In this document: positions 8,635-18,029 of the stretch, one piece after another
How positions within the stretch are numbered: position 1 is the first letter of the stretch
Layout of the letters: each line of letters starts with the position of its first letter
Source of the DNA: Sphaerisporangium siamense
Lineage (GTDB): Bacteria; Actinomycetota; Actinomycetes; Streptosporangiales; Streptosporangiaceae
Direction: 5' to 3'
Assembly (NCBI RefSeq): GCF_014205275.1
Contig: NZ_JACHND010000001.1
Location: 3,100,001-3,164,000 of the forward strand
DNA length: 64,000 bases
Made by a program: the position numbers and the translations under genes
Notes under the pieces: generated by a model
What the model saw: only the letters and a program-made list of their open reading frames with translations
Told to the model about the DNA's origin: nothing
Databases searched by the model: none

Positions 8635-8826
8635 TCAGCGGGTGACCTTGCCGGCCTTGATGCAGGAGGTGCACACGTTGAGCCGCTTCGGCGTGCTGCC
8701 CACCATGGCGCGGACGCGCTGGATGTTGGGGTTCCAGCGGCGGCGGGTGCGGCGGTGCGAGTGCGAGATGTTGTTGCCGAAGATCGGCCCCTTGCCGCAA
8801 ACGTCGCAGACGGAAGCCACGGTCAT
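8635..8826 (-). CDS. rpmB: 50S ribosomal protein bL28
   Basis: This 63-residue basic protein is a component of the large ribosomal subunit. The N-terminus MTVASVCDVCGKGP and the segment HSHRRTRRRWNPN are typical of L28. Two CxxC pairs (CDVC and CTSC) mark the zinc-binding form; many actinobacteria also keep zinc-free paralogues used under zinc limitation. A good AAGGAGCG site precedes the ATG. It diverges from the DAK2-domain gene. Confidence 0.97.
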   Translation of the reverse strand: MTVASVCDVCGKGPIFGNNISHSHRRTRRRWNPNIQRVRAMVGSTPKRLNVCTSCIKAGKVTR

Positions 8827-9190
8827 CGCTCCTTAGATCAGTCGATAGGCCCGAACCGAGGTTGGAAGCGGTGGTCGGGCACGCCGGGACAACCGGCTAG
8901 CTACACGAGGGTATCTGATGCCGCCGCCTGCACGCGAAACCGGAGAACCGGCGAACGGGGATAATCTCGTATCACCAACCGTAGCGCATCAGCGGCGGGC
9001 GCGGGGTGCGTGCCGGCTCACGAGCGTACGGCCGGAGACGCGGCTCGCCACGGCCCGGTACGGCATCGGTCCTCACGCTCATGGAACCGACGACGACCGG
9101 CGAACCAGCCCAGCGAACCAGTCGCACGGTACGAACAGCGCGCATGGCGCGTACGGCGCGGAGGGGCGATCGCGCGAGGAAGGAGCCGCA
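8827..9190. other. Divergent spacer between rpmB and the DAK2 gene
   Basis: These 364 bases must hold both promoters. The frame of the DAK2 gene stays open back to 8918, but the extra residues (Arg/Gly/His-rich) look non-coding. I see no tRNA or convincing small gene. Confidence 0.4.
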
Positions 9191-11086
9191 GTGCCTCCAC
9201 AACGCCCCCAGAACCCGCCTGGCGCCGACGAGCCCCCACGAGACCGGCCCTACCCCCCGGTCCAGAAACCCGCCCCTACCAGGCCGTCCCCGCTCACCGA
9301 CAAGCCGTCCGCCCCGCAGGACCCACCTCTCACGCCACGGCCCCCCGCTGCCCAGCAACCTCCTGCCGCGCAGGAGCCGCCGTCCACGCACCGGTTCTCT
9401 GCCGCGCGGGAGTCGCCATTCGCCCACGAGTCCTCTCTCGCGCAGGAGTCGCCGTTCGTGGAGGAGTCCTCTCTTGCGCAACAGCTCTCTTTCGCCCAGG
9501 AGCTTCCTGTCGATCAGAAGCCGCTGCGACTTCTTGATTCCGGGGCCGTTCGGCGTTGGTCGCGGCTGAGTGCCGAGGTGCTCGGTAGGGCGCGGGGCGA
9601 GATCGACGCGTTGAACGTGTTTCCCGTTCCCGACGGTGACACCGGGACGAACCTTCATCTCACGATGCTGTCGGCCGCGGAGGCCCTGGACGGGCTGCCC
9701 GCGGAGGCCGACGCCGCGCGTACCTGGCGCGCGCTGGCCCATGGGGCGCTGCTCGGCGCGCGGGGGAACTCGGGCGTGATCGTGAGCCAGGCCCTGCGCG
9801 GCATGGCCGAGGTGCTGGGCGGCGCGGCGGGCGGGGGCCGTGATCTGCGGCGAGGGCTCGCCAGGGCGGCCGAGACCGCCAGGGAGGCCGTGGCGCGGCC
9901 CGTCGAGGGCACGGTGCTCAGCGTGCTCGCCGCGGTCGCGCACGCCGTCGAGGGGGCCTCGGACGAGCTGGCCGAGGTGGCGCGCGGGGCCGCGTCCGCC
10001 GCCCGCGCCGCCCTGGGGCGCACCACCGGCCAGTTGGAGGCGCTCGCGCGCGGCGGGGTCGTGGACGCGGGGGCCGCGGGGCTCACGCTGATCGTCGAGT
10101 CGCTGGCGGCCGTGGTCACCGGCTCCTACGCCGGGCGGTACGAGGTGCCCGCGCCCGCCGTCAAGGTGCGGCCGGCCCCGGTGGAGGGGCCGGCGTACGA
10201 GGTGATGTACCTGCTGGAGGCCGACGACGCGGCGGTGGCCGCGCTGAGGGAGGAACTGGACCGTCTCGGCGACTCCCTGGTGGTCGTCGGCGGGGACGGC
10301 CTGTGGAACGTGCACGTCCACGTGGACGACGCCGGCGCCGCCGTCGAGGCCGGGACGCGCGCCGGTCGGCCGTACCGGATCAGGGTGACCTATCTGGACG
10401 CGCCCGCGCGGCCCCACCGCGCCGGGCACGGCAGGGGAGTGGTCGCGGTGGCGGCCGGGGACGGCATCGCCCGCCTGTTCGAGGAGGCCGGAGCCGTCGT
10501 GGTGCGCCGCGATCCCGGGACCAGCCCGCCGCTCGCGCCCGTGCTGGAGGCGATCCGCCGCGCGGGCACCGAGGTCGTGGTGCTGCCCAACGACACCGGC
10601 GTCAACGCCGTGGCCCTGGCCGCCGCCGAGACGGCCCGCGAGGACGGCGTCACGGTCAGCGTCGTGCCGACCAGGTCGACCGTGCAGGGGGTGGCGGCGC
10701 TGGCCGTGCACGACCCGCTGCGCCGCTTCGACGACGACGTGGTCGCGATGGCCGACGCCGCCGGGCACACCCGGCACGGGCACGTCTGGGTGGCCGACCG
10801 GGCGGCGATGACCAGCGCCGGGGTGTGCCGGCCCGGGGACGTCCTCGGCGTGATCGACGGCGATGTCGCCCTGATCGGCACGGCCCTGCCGGACGTCGCC
10901 GTCGAGATCACCTCGCGCATGCTGTCGGCGGGCAGCGAGCTGGTCACGCTGATCACGGGCCTGGGCGGCGGGGAGGAGCTGGCGCACGTCGTGGCGGCCC
11001 ACCTCGCCACTGCCCGCCCCGACGTCGAGGTCGCCGTCCACGCGGGCGGCCAGGGCGGCTACCCGCTGCTCATCGGCGTCGAGTGA
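9191..11086 (+). CDS. DAK2-domain (DhaL-like) kinase/phosphatase family protein, FakA-like
   Basis: This is a 631-residue protein. Residues 1-110 are Pro-rich and disordered and include a hexapeptide array (9341-9520). A DhaL-type nucleotide-binding domain follows, with FPVPDGDTGTN and GARGNSGVI (about residues 140-195), then a DegV-like C-terminal region with VVVLPNDTGVN. In Firmicutes the FakA relative phosphorylates fatty acids bound to FakB; the actinobacterial function is not established. I chose the GTG at 9191 because AGGAAGGAG lies 6 bases upstream. The downstream order recG-rsmD-coaD is the usual actinobacterial neighbourhood. Confidence 0.85.
   Translation: MPPQRPQNPPGADEPPRDRPYPPVQKPAPTRPSPLTDKPSAPQDPPLTPRPPAAQQPPAAQEPPSTHRFSAARESPFAHESSLAQESPFVEESSLAQQLSFAQELPVDQKPLRLLDSGAVRRWSRLSAEVLGRARGEIDALNVFPVPDGDTGTNLHLTMLSAAEALDGLPAEADAARTWRALAHGALLGARGNSGVIVSQALRGMAEVLGGAAGGGRDLRRGLARAAETAREAVARPVEGTVLSVLAAVAHAVEGASDELAEVARGAASAARAALGRTTGQLEALARGGVVDAGAAGLTLIVESLAAVVTGSYAGRYEVPAPAVKVRPAPVEGPAYEVMYLLEADDAAVAALREELDRLGDSLVVVGGDGLWNVHVHVDDAGAAVEAGTRAGRPYRIRVTYLDAPARPHRAGHGRGVVAVAAGDGIARLFEEAGAVVVRRDPGTSPPLAPVLEAIRRAGTEVVVLPNDTGVNAVALAAAETAREDGVTVSVVPTRSTVQGVAALAVHDPLRRFDDDVVAMADAAGHTRHGHVWVADRAAMTSAGVCRPGDVLGVIDGDVALIGTALPDVAVEITSRMLSAGSELVTLITGLGGGEELAHVVAAHLATARPDVEVAVHAGGQGGYPLLIGVE
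9341..9520 (+). repeat. In-frame 18-bp (hexapeptide) array, ten units
   Basis: Ten consecutive six-codon units read PPAAQQ, PPAAQE, PPSTHR, FSAARE, SPFAHE, SSLAQE, SPFVEE, SSLAQQ, LSFAQE and LPVDQK. The array sits in the disordered N-terminus of the DAK2 protein, just before the catalytic domain. Confidence 0.75.
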
Positions 11087-11126
11087 CCGTCGCGACCCGC
11101 GCGGGGACCGCCCGTCAGGAGCGGGC

Positions 11127-11224
11127 GTCGAGTGCGGACTGTCGAGGCTGGGCCGTTGAATACGGACCGTTGAGCGCGGACTGTCGAGCGTGGGCCGTTG
11201 AGTACGGGCCGTTGAGGGGGGACG
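11127..11224. repeat. 14-bp tandem repeat, seven copies, upstream of recG
   Basis: Seven head-to-tail units fit GTYGAGNRYGGRCY exactly in length. Units 1-3 resemble units 4-6, so the array is a duplicated 42-base block plus one partial unit. It fills the spacer between the DAK2 stop and recG. Confidence 0.85.
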
Positions 11225-11339
11225 GCCGGGTGTGCGCGGTGGCGCCGAAGTGCCGTTCGCCGCGGGCGAATGGCCGTGGGCGGTCCGTGCGGGCGGGGTC
11301 GGACGTTCCTGTCGGCCCGGAGCGGTAGAACTGGTTGAC

Positions 11340-13535
11340 GTGACGCGTTTCGACGAGCCGCTCATCAAGGCGCTGGACCCGAAGACCGCCAAGCCGCTGG
11401 AGAGCTCGCTCAACATCTCCACGGTCGGCGACCTGCTGCGCCACTACCCCCGGCGCTACGCCGAGCGGGGCGAGCTGACCACGCTCGACGCCCTGGAGGT
11501 CGACGAGCACGTCACCGTGGTGGGCGAGGTCACCCGGCTCATGCGCAAGCCCATGCGCAACCGCTCGGGCACGTGGCTGGAGGTCGAGGTCGCCGACGGC
11601 AGGCGCAACAAGATCTACCTGTCGTTCTTCGGCCGGGTCTCCCACGTCGTCGAGGGCAGGCTCCAGCCGGGCACCCGCGCCATGTTCTCCGGCAAGGTCG
11701 GCCGCTTCGGCCGCGGCGATTCGGGCAAGTGGCAGCTCAACCACCCCGAGTTCGAGCCGTTCGAAGAGGCCGAGGCGTCGGCGGCCGAGTTCGCCGCCGC
11801 GCCGGTCCCGATCTACCCGGCCGCGGGCGGCGTCACCTCGTGGGTGATCCGCCGGGCGGTCGGCGTCGTGCTCGACACGCTCGGCCCCCTGCCCGACCCT
11901 CTGCCGGACGAGGTGCGCGCCCGCCACCGGCTGGCCGGCCTGGCCGACGCGCTGGAGTCCGTCCACCGTCCCCGCGACAAGGACGACGTCGCCCGCGCCC
12001 GCCGCAGGCTGAAGTTCGACGAGGCGTTCGTCCTGCAGGCCGTGCTGGCGCGGCGGCGCATGGCCGCGGCGGCCTGGCCCGCCGCCCCGCGCCCCCGCCG
12101 CGACGACGGTCTGCTCGCCGACTTCGACGCGCGCCTGCCCTTCCAGCTCACCGAGGGGCAGGTCGTGGTGGGGGACGAGATCGCCGCCGAGCTGGCCCGC
12201 GACCATCCCATGCACCGCCTGTTGCAGGGCGAGGTCGGCGCGGGCAAGACCGTCGTGGCCCTGCGCGCGATGCTCCAGGTCGTGGACGCCGGGGGCCAGG
12301 CCGCGCTGCTCGCCCCCACCGAGGTGCTCGCCCAGCAGCACCACCGGTCGATCACCCGCATGCTCGGCGACCTCGGCACGGGCGGGGTCTTCGGCGGCAC
12401 GACGGTGTCGCTGCTCACCGGCTCCATGGGCGCGGCGGCGCGGCGCGCGGCGCTGCTCGACGCCGCCTCGGGGGCGGCCGGCATCGTCGTCGGCACCCAC
12501 GCCCTGCTCCAGGAGCACGTCCAGTTCGCCGACCTCGGCCTCGTCGTCGTGGACGAGCAGCACCGCTTCGGCGTCGAGCAGCGCGACGCCCTGCGCGAGA
12601 AGGCGGGGGGCGGGCGTCCCCACGTGCTGGTCATGACGGCCACCCCGATCCCGCGCACGGTCGCGATGACCGTCTTCGGCGACCTTGAGGTCTCCACGCT
12701 GAACCAGCTCCCGGCGGGCCGCGCGCCGATCAGCTCGCACGTCGTGCCCGCGGCCGACAAGCCCCACTACCTGGACCGCACGTGGGCGCGCATCCGCGAG
12801 GAGGTCGGGCTCGGCCGTCAGGCGTACATCGTGTGCCCGCGCATCGGGGACGCCGAGGGCGACGAGGACGACCTGTTCGGCGAGATGCCCGGCGAGGGGC
12901 GTGGCTCCGACGACGACCGGCGGCCCCCGCTGGCCGTCATGGACGTGGCCCCGATGCTGTCCGGGGGCCCGCTCGCCGGGCTGCGCGTCGAGGCCCTGCA
13001 CGGGCGGCTGGCTCCGGAGGAGAAGGACGCCGTGATGCGGGCCTTCACCCGGGGCGAGATCGACGTCCTGGTCGCCACGACCGTGATCGAGGTCGGCGTC
13101 GACGTCCCGAACTCGTCGGTGATGGTCATCATGGACGCCGACAGATTCGGCGTCTCCCAGCTCCACCAGCTCCGCGGCCGGGTGGGCCGGGGCGGCCTGC
13201 CGGGCCTGTGCCTGCTCGTCACCGACTCCCTGGCCGACACCCCCGCCCGCGCCCGGCTCGACGCGGTGGCGGCCACCCTGGACGGCTTCGAGCTGTCCCG
13301 CGTCGACCTCGAACAGCGCCGCGAGGGCGACGTCCTCGGCGCGGCGCAGTCGGGACGCAAGTCGTCGCTCAAGCTGCTCCAGCTCCTCCGCGACGAAGAG
13401 ATCATCCGTGAGGCGCGTGAGGAGGCCACGGCGCTCTTCGTCGCCGACCCGGAGCTGAAGGACCACGAGGCGCTGGACGCCGAGATCACCCGCCTGCTCG
13501 GCGACGAGCGCGCCGAGTACCTGGAGAAGACCTGA
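11340..13535 (+). CDS. recG: ATP-dependent DNA helicase RecG
   Basis: RecG remodels stalled replication forks and Holliday junctions. The 731-residue product has an N-terminal wedge/OB domain (about residues 60-160). The helicase motor follows: motif I GEVGAGKT (about 297-304), motif II DEQH (about 403) followed by RFGVEQRDAL, motif III TATPIPRT, motif V TTVIEVGVDVPN and motif VI QLRGRVGRGG. A C-terminal region with EQRREGDVLG completes it. I chose the GTG at 11340 because the conserved residues TRFDEPL begin there; the frame is open further upstream, but that stretch is the tandem-repeat spacer. A strong hairpin follows the stop. Confidence 0.96.
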   Translation: MTRFDEPLIKALDPKTAKPLESSLNISTVGDLLRHYPRRYAERGELTTLDALEVDEHVTVVGEVTRLMRKPMRNRSGTWLEVEVADGRRNKIYLSFFGRVSHVVEGRLQPGTRAMFSGKVGRFGRGDSGKWQLNHPEFEPFEEAEASAAEFAAAPVPIYPAAGGVTSWVIRRAVGVVLDTLGPLPDPLPDEVRARHRLAGLADALESVHRPRDKDDVARARRRLKFDEAFVLQAVLARRRMAAAAWPAAPRPRRDDGLLADFDARLPFQLTEGQVVVGDEIAAELARDHPMHRLLQGEVGAGKTVVALRAMLQVVDAGGQAALLAPTEVLAQQHHRSITRMLGDLGTGGVFGGTTVSLLTGSMGAAARRAALLDAASGAAGIVVGTHALLQEHVQFADLGLVVVDEQHRFGVEQRDALREKAGGGRPHVLVMTATPIPRTVAMTVFGDLEVSTLNQLPAGRAPISSHVVPAADKPHYLDRTWARIREEVGLGRQAYIVCPRIGDAEGDEDDLFGEMPGEGRGSDDDRRPPLAVMDVAPMLSGGPLAGLRVEALHGRLAPEEKDAVMRAFTRGEIDVLVATTVIEVGVDVPNSSVMVIMDADRFGVSQLHQLRGRVGRGGLPGLCLLVTDSLADTPARARLDAVAATLDGFELSRVDLEQRREGDVLGAAQSGRKSSLKLLQLLRDEEIIREAREEATALFVADPELKDHEALDAEITRLLGDERAEYLEKT

Positions 13536-13574
13536 TCGCACGGCCGGGCCCGCCGCGGAACGCGGAATGACCCA

Positions 13575-13625
13575 GGGCCCAGCCTTGGGACGGCCTCCCC
13601 CCGAATGCCGTCCCCGGCTGGGCCC
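13575..13625 (+). terminator. Long hairpin after recG
   Basis: GGGCCCAGCC-TT-GGGACGGC pairs with GCCGTCCC-C-GGCTGGGCCC around a 12-base loop, giving an 18-bp stem with a small bulge, 39 bases past the recG stop. The rest of the spacer to 13,833 shows no gene. Confidence 0.75.
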
Positions 13626-13833
13626 ACCCTCGGGTCAGGTGCCGAGGGCACCGGCGCGCGGAAGGGCTCACGATCACGCCGGTCGGCCTTCCCCTGGGTC
13701 ACCATGAAGGCCGCAGAACTCATCATGTGGGCTCGGGCCTCCCGGGGGAACGACCCTTGCGCATTCGTCGCCGACACTTGGGCACTCTTGACCTGGCGGC
13801 AGGGCCGGGGCGGGCGGCGGCGAGAATGGGCGG

Positions 13834-14403
13834 GTGACCCGAGTCATCGCAGGAACCGCCGGCGGCCGGCGCATCTCCGTACCCCCCGGGCGCGGCACCC
13901 GGCCGACCAGCGACCGCGCCAGGGAGGGCCTGTTCTCGACGGTCGGCTCCCTGCTCGGCCCGCTGGACGGCGCCCGGGTGCTGGACCTGTACGCGGGGTC
14001 GGGCGCGGTCGGCCTGGAGGCGCTGTCGCGCGGCGCCGCGCACGCGCTGCTGGTGGAGTCCGACGCCAAGGCGATCCGGACGATCCGCGCGAACATCGCG
14101 TCCCTGGGCCTGGAGGGCGCGGTCGTGGCGGGGGACAAGGTCGAGCGGCTGCTGTCGGGCGCCTGCGCCGAGCCGTACGACTTCGTGTTCGCCGACCCTC
14201 CCTACGCCGTCGCCGACGAGATCGTCCTGGAGATGCTGGCGCGGCTGCGGGACAACGGCTGGCTGGCCGAGGACGCCCTGGTCGCGGTGGAGCGCGAGTC
14301 CCGGGGGAAGGATCTGGTCTGGCCGTCCGGCTTCGAAGAGCAGAGGGTCCGTCGATACGGTGAAGCGTCCGTTTGGTACGGTCGCGCCGCCGGGAACCAG
14401 TGA
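13834..14403 (+). CDS. rsmD: 16S rRNA (guanine966-N2)-methyltransferase
   Basis: This 189-residue enzyme methylates G966 of 16S rRNA in the 30S subunit using S-adenosylmethionine. The start RVIAGTAGGRR is typical. Motif I DLYAGSGAVG (residues 51-60) binds SAM, and FADPPY (119-124) is the N6/N2 amino-methylase catalytic motif. The GTG at 13834 places the conserved N-terminus at residue 1. coaD starts 15 bases after the stop, so the two are almost certainly cotranscribed. Confidence 0.95.
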   Translation: MTRVIAGTAGGRRISVPPGRGTRPTSDRAREGLFSTVGSLLGPLDGARVLDLYAGSGAVGLEALSRGAAHALLVESDAKAIRTIRANIASLGLEGAVVAGDKVERLLSGACAEPYDFVFADPPYAVADEIVLEMLARLRDNGWLAEDALVAVERESRGKDLVWPSGFEEQRVRRYGEASVWYGRAAGNQ

Positions 14404-14418
14404 AACTGGGGGTAAGCC

Positions 14419-14895
14419 TTGCGTCGTGTCGTCTGCCCGGGGTCCTTCGACCCCGTCACCAACGGTCACCTGGACATCATCGGCCGGACGTCCCGGCTCT
14501 ATGACGAGGTCGTCGTCGCCGTCCTGATCAACGTGGAGAAGAAGAGCCTGTTCACCGTCGACGAGCGCATCGAGACGCTGGAGGCGGTCACGCGCGAGTA
14601 CGGCAACGTGCGGGTCGAGAAGTTCTACGGCCTGCTCGTCGACTTCTGCAAGCAGCAGGGCATCCCCACGATCGTCAAGGGCCTGCGCGCGGTCAGCGAC
14701 TTCGACTACGAGCTGCAGATGGCGCAGCTCAACTACCGGATGTCGGGCGTCGAGACCCTGTTCATGTCGACCAATCCCGAATACTCTTTCCTCTCGTCGA
14801 GCAGGCTGAAAGAGATCGCGCGCTATGGTGGCGACGTCTCCGGTCTCGTGCCCGAGCTCGTGCGCCGCATGCTCGTCGAACGGCTCCGCGGCTGA
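14419..14895 (+). CDS. coaD: Phosphopantetheine adenylyltransferase
   Basis: CoaD transfers AMP to 4'-phosphopantetheine in coenzyme A synthesis. The 158-residue protein has the nucleotidyltransferase motif PGSFDPVTNGH (residues 7-17), KGLRAVSDFDYELQMA, and the ISSS-type loop SSSRLKEIA near the C-terminus. It uses a TTG start at 14419, preceded by GGGGGTAA. Starting at the later in-frame GTG would remove the catalytic loop. Confidence 0.96.
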   Translation: MRRVVCPGSFDPVTNGHLDIIGRTSRLYDEVVVAVLINVEKKSLFTVDERIETLEAVTREYGNVRVEKFYGLLVDFCKQQGIPTIVKGLRAVSDFDYELQMAQLNYRMSGVETLFMSTNPEYSFLSSSRLKEIARYGGDVSGLVPELVRRMLVERLRG

Positions 14896-14934
14896 GTCCT
14901 GGTATCCTTTCTAATCGGCCTTGTACGACGGCGG

Positions 14935-15522
14935 GTGTTCGCCATGCCTCAAGAGAGCAGGAAGACGCTGCATAGTCTCGACCCCCGAGCCCCATGGGTG
15001 ATCTCCACCCACGACCTGGGGCGACGACCGGGATCTATGCGCGAGAACTCCCGTGCGCTCCCGGCACCGGCGAACCTTTCCGTCGGCATGATCGGCGTCC
15101 CACAGGGCGCCGAGATCGAGCTGGATCTCCGGCTCGAAGCGGTGATGGAAGGCGTGCTCGTCACGGGCACGGCGAGCGTTCCCCTCGACGGAGAGTGCTC
15201 GCGCTGTCTGGATCCTCTGACCTCGAACGTCGAGGTCGGGTTCCAGGAGCTCTTCTTCTACTCCGCGGAGGACGCCGCCGAGGACGACCCCGTCCTCGAT
15301 GGCGAGCTTCTCGACCTGGAACCGACGTTCCGCGACGCGGTGGTGCTCGCACTGCCGCTGAGCCCGGTGTGCGGCGACGACTGCCCCGGGCTGTGCGTGG
15401 AGTGCGGGGTCAAGCTGGCGGACGCCGGCCCCGACCACGGGCACGAGAAGGTCGACGCCCGCTGGGCGTCGCTGCGGACTTTGCAAAGTCAGAACGAGAA
15501 CACCCAAGACCAGGAGGGTTGA
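14935..15522 (+). CDS. DUF177 (YceD) family protein
   Basis: This 195-residue protein is of the family encoded just before rpmF and linked to 23S rRNA accumulation or 50S maturation in bacteria and plants. LGRRPGSM near residue 28 and the paired cysteines CSRC, CGDDC and CVECG are typical of actinobacterial members. The start could be the GTG at 14935 or the ATG at 14944; neither has a strong ribosome binding site. rpmF begins one base after its stop, so translation is probably coupled. Confidence 0.88.
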   Translation: MFAMPQESRKTLHSLDPRAPWVISTHDLGRRPGSMRENSRALPAPANLSVGMIGVPQGAEIELDLRLEAVMEGVLVTGTASVPLDGECSRCLDPLTSNVEVGFQELFFYSAEDAAEDDPVLDGELLDLEPTFRDAVVLALPLSPVCGDDCPGLCVECGVKLADAGPDHGHEKVDARWASLRTLQSQNENTQDQEG

Positions 15523-15523
15523 C

Positions 15524-15703
15524 GTGGCCGTCCCCAAGCGGAAGATGTCGCGGAGCAACACTCGCTCCCGCCGCGCGCAGTGGAAGACCGCCGCGCCCGC
15601 GCTCGTGAGCTGTAACCAGTGCCGGTCGCCGAAGCTGCAGCACGTGGCCTGTCCGACCTGCGGCACCTACAACCGCCGTCAGGTCATCGAACCGTCGGCC
15701 TGA
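15524..15703 (+). CDS. rpmF: 50S ribosomal protein bL32
   Basis: This 59-residue basic protein belongs to the large subunit. It starts [19 protein letters not shown], the standard L32 N-terminus. Four cysteines (CNQC and CPTC) form a zinc ribbon. The GTG start follows an AGGAGG site ending 6 bases upstream, within the end of the DUF177 gene. In many bacteria plsX follows; here rnc comes next and plsX is absent. Confidence 0.97.
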   Translation: MAVPKRKMSRSNTRSRRAQWKTAAPALVSCNQCRSPKLQHVACPTCGTYNRRQVIEPSA

Positions 15704-15726
15704 TCACGCCTGCGGTGGCCGGTGAT

Positions 15727-15753
15727 CCGGCCGGATGCCCGTCATCCGGCCGG
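15727..15753 (+). terminator. Perfect hairpin between rpmF and rnc
   Basis: CCGGCCGGATG pairs perfectly with CATCCGGCCGG around a five-base loop, 24 bases after the rpmF stop. It has no T-tract. It may end or attenuate the transcript before rnc. Confidence 0.6.
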
Positions 15754-15934
15754 CATGACCGTCCCCCGCGAGAGGCGTGCGGTGGCGGTTCGCCCGCGGC
15801 CGTGGTGGGCGCCGGGGTTGCCGCAATCTCCCGGCGTCCACCACGTTTTCGGGCACTTCCCGCGTTATCCGCCATCGCGACCATGGTCGTGACGTGCTAC
15901 GTGACGGCCGGAGCAACCCGTCCGAGGAGGAGAC

Positions 15935-16681
15935 GTGGCCGCAGGTGGAAAGCCGGTCGCCGTTGAGGTCGCGAGGAACGAGCTGGAGTCCGTCCTCGCC
16001 GTCCGGCTCGAAGATTCGCTTCTGGAGCGGGCGCTGACGCACCGCTCGTACGCCTACGAGAACGGTGGCCTGCCCACCAACGAGCGCCTGGAGTTCCTGG
16101 GCGACTCGGTGCTGGGCCTGGTCGTCACCGACACCCTGTTCCGCGGCCATCCCGACCTGCCCGAGGGGCAGCTCGCGAAGCTGCGGGCCGCGGTGGTCAA
16201 CATGCGCGCGCTCGCCGACGTCGCCCGCACGCTGGACCTGGGCCGTTTCATGCGCCTCGGCCGCGGCGAGGAGGGCACGGGCGGCCGTGACAAGTCCTCG
16301 ATCCTCGCCGACACCCTTGAGGCGCTGATCGGCGCCGTCTACGTCGACAAGGGCCTGGACGAGGCGTTCCGCGTGGTCCACCTGCTGTTCGACCCGCTGA
16401 TCGAACGGTCGGCGTCGCTCGGCGCGGGCCTGGACTGGAAGACCTCGCTGCAGGAGCTGACCGCCTCCGAGATGCTCGGCGTCCCCGAGTACCACGTCGA
16501 GGAGAGCGGCCCCGACCACGCCAAGTCGTTCACGGCGGTCGTCAGGGTCGGCGGGCAGGAGTACGGCTCGGGGGCCGGGCGCAGCAAGAAGGAGGCCGAG
16601 CAGCAGGCCGCGGAGGCCGCGTGGACGGCGATCCGGGCCCGCAGCGAGGCCCGCGAGAAGCTGGAGAAGGCGGCCAGCTAG
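15935..16681 (+). CDS. rnc: Ribonuclease III
   Basis: This double-strand-specific endoribonuclease processes rRNA and structured mRNAs. The 248-residue protein has the catalytic signature [12 protein letters not shown] (about residues 49-60) and a second acidic cluster [13 protein letters not shown] (about 128-140). The C-terminal double-stranded-RNA-binding domain (about 170-240) contains [20 protein letters not shown]. The GTG start follows AGGAGAC. mutM begins two bases after its stop. Confidence 0.96.
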   Translation: MAAGGKPVAVEVARNELESVLAVRLEDSLLERALTHRSYAYENGGLPTNERLEFLGDSVLGLVVTDTLFRGHPDLPEGQLAKLRAAVVNMRALADVARTLDLGRFMRLGRGEEGTGGRDKSSILADTLEALIGAVYVDKGLDEAFRVVHLLFDPLIERSASLGAGLDWKTSLQELTASEMLGVPEYHVEESGPDHAKSFTAVVRVGGQEYGSGAGRSKKEAEQQAAEAAWTAIRARSEAREKLEKAAS

Positions 16682-16683
16682 CC

Positions 16684-17553
16684 ATGCCCGAGCTGCCGGA
16701 GGTCGAGGTCGTGCGACGGGGCCTGTCGCGCTGGGTCGCGGGCCGCACGATCACCGAGGCCGAGGTGCTGCACGCCCGCGCGATCCGCAGGCACGTCCCC
16801 GGGGCCGCCGAGTTCGCCGGCAGGCTCGCCGGGCGCACCCTGGTGTCGGCGGAGCGCCGCGGCAAGTACCTCTGGATGCCCCTCGGCGACGCCGGAGGCC
16901 CCGTCGCCGACTCCCTGCTCGCCCACCTGGGCATGAGCGGCCAGCTCCTCGTCGTGGACCCGTCCTCGCCGCCGGAGAAGCACCTGCGGGTGCGCCTGAG
17001 CTTCGACGACGGCGGCCCCGAGCTGCGTTTCGTCGACCAGCGCACCTTCGGGCACCTGCTGGTGGCGCCGCTGGTGCCGCTGGCCCGTTCGGTGCCCGAG
17101 CCGATCGTCCACATCGCGGCCGACCCGCTGGAGGACGCCTTCGACGACGAGGCGTTCGCGCGGCGGCTGGCCGTCCGGCAGAGCGAGATCAAGCGGGCGC
17201 TGCTGGACCAGTCGCTGATCAGCGGCGTCGGCAACATCTACGCCGACGAGGCCTTGTGGCGCGCGGGGCTGCACGGGTGCACGCCGACCCGGGCGCTGAG
17301 CGCGCGTAAGGTCGGCGAGCTGCTCGCGGCGGTGCGCGCGGTGATGGGCGAGGCGCTCGGCCAGGGCGGGACGTCCTTCGACAGCCTGTACGTCAACGTG
17401 AACGGCGAGAGCGGCTACTTCGACCGATCGCTGAACGTGTACGGCCGCGAGGGGGAGCCGTGCGGCCGCTGCGGCGCGCCGGTCCTGCGGGAGGCGTTCA
17501 TGAACAGGTCCTCCTACAGTTGCCCGCGTTGTCAACCCCGGAGCCTTCCGTGA
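16684..17553 (+). CDS. mutM: Formamidopyrimidine-DNA glycosylase (Fpg)
   Basis: This bifunctional glycosylase/AP lyase removes 8-oxoguanine and formamidopyrimidines. The N-terminal PELPEVE provides the catalytic proline (Pro2 after Met removal) and Glu3. Also present are the helix-two-turn-helix [16 protein letters not shown] and a C-terminal zinc finger CGRCGAP...CPRC. Its 289 residues match the family. Its stop overlaps the acylphosphatase start (GTGA), which indicates translational coupling. Confidence 0.96.
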   Translation: MPELPEVEVVRRGLSRWVAGRTITEAEVLHARAIRRHVPGAAEFAGRLAGRTLVSAERRGKYLWMPLGDAGGPVADSLLAHLGMSGQLLVVDPSSPPEKHLRVRLSFDDGGPELRFVDQRTFGHLLVAPLVPLARSVPEPIVHIAADPLEDAFDDEAFARRLAVRQSEIKRALLDQSLISGVGNIYADEALWRAGLHGCTPTRALSARKVGELLAAVRAVMGEALGQGGTSFDSLYVNVNGESGYFDRSLNVYGREGEPCGRCGAPVLREAFMNRSSYSCPRCQPRSLP

Positions 17554-17840
17554 CGGCGTCCGACTCGGGTCAGGTACGTCTGAACGTGTGGGTGCGCGGT
17601 CACGTGCAGGGGGTCGGGTTCCGTTGGTGGACGCGCGCGCGGGCGCTCGAACTCGGACTTGTGGGCTCGGCGTCGAACCTGGCGGACGGGCGTGTCGAGG
17701 TCGTCGCTGAGGGGCCCCGGGACGCCTGTGAGAAGCTTCTCGCCCTGCTCAGGGGTGACACGACCCCGGGGAGGGTAGATGCAGTGGTGGAGCGGTGGTC
17801 TCCGGTTCGCGGTGGTTTTGGTGGTTTTGTGGAGCGGTAG
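17550..17840 (+). CDS. Acylphosphatase
   Basis: This small 96-residue enzyme hydrolyses acyl-phosphates. The catalytic loop [11 protein letters not shown] carries the phosphate-binding arginine, and [16 protein letters not shown] contains the catalytic asparagine. The GTG at 17550 overlaps the mutM stop. An acylphosphatase between mutM and smc is common in actinobacteria. Confidence 0.93.
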   Translation: MTASDSGQVRLNVWVRGHVQGVGFRWWTRARALELGLVGSASNLADGRVEVVAEGPRDACEKLLALLRGDTTPGRVDAVVERWSPVRGGFGGFVER

Positions 17841-18029
17841 CCGCTTCCCTTAAACCCCCTAAATGCGGTATATTTACATGTCGGGAGTGCCCATTGGTGC
17901 ATTCATGGGGAGCGTTCAACTTGACCGCCTCCATCGCCGGTGCGACTCTTGAGAGGAAACACGCGCACCCCTCCCGCGGTTAGAAGTGCGCGACCCAGTT
18001 TGGTCACTCAGCGTGGAGGACCCTTAACC

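Noticed and set aside
8972-11422. Minus-strand frame opposite the DAK2 gene
   Set aside because: Low-complexity His/Arg/Gly translation crossing the 14-bp array; no ribosome binding site or family.
15704-15934. plsX between rpmF and rnc
   Set aside because: Only 231 bases are available and no PlsX motif is visible; the gene is absent here.
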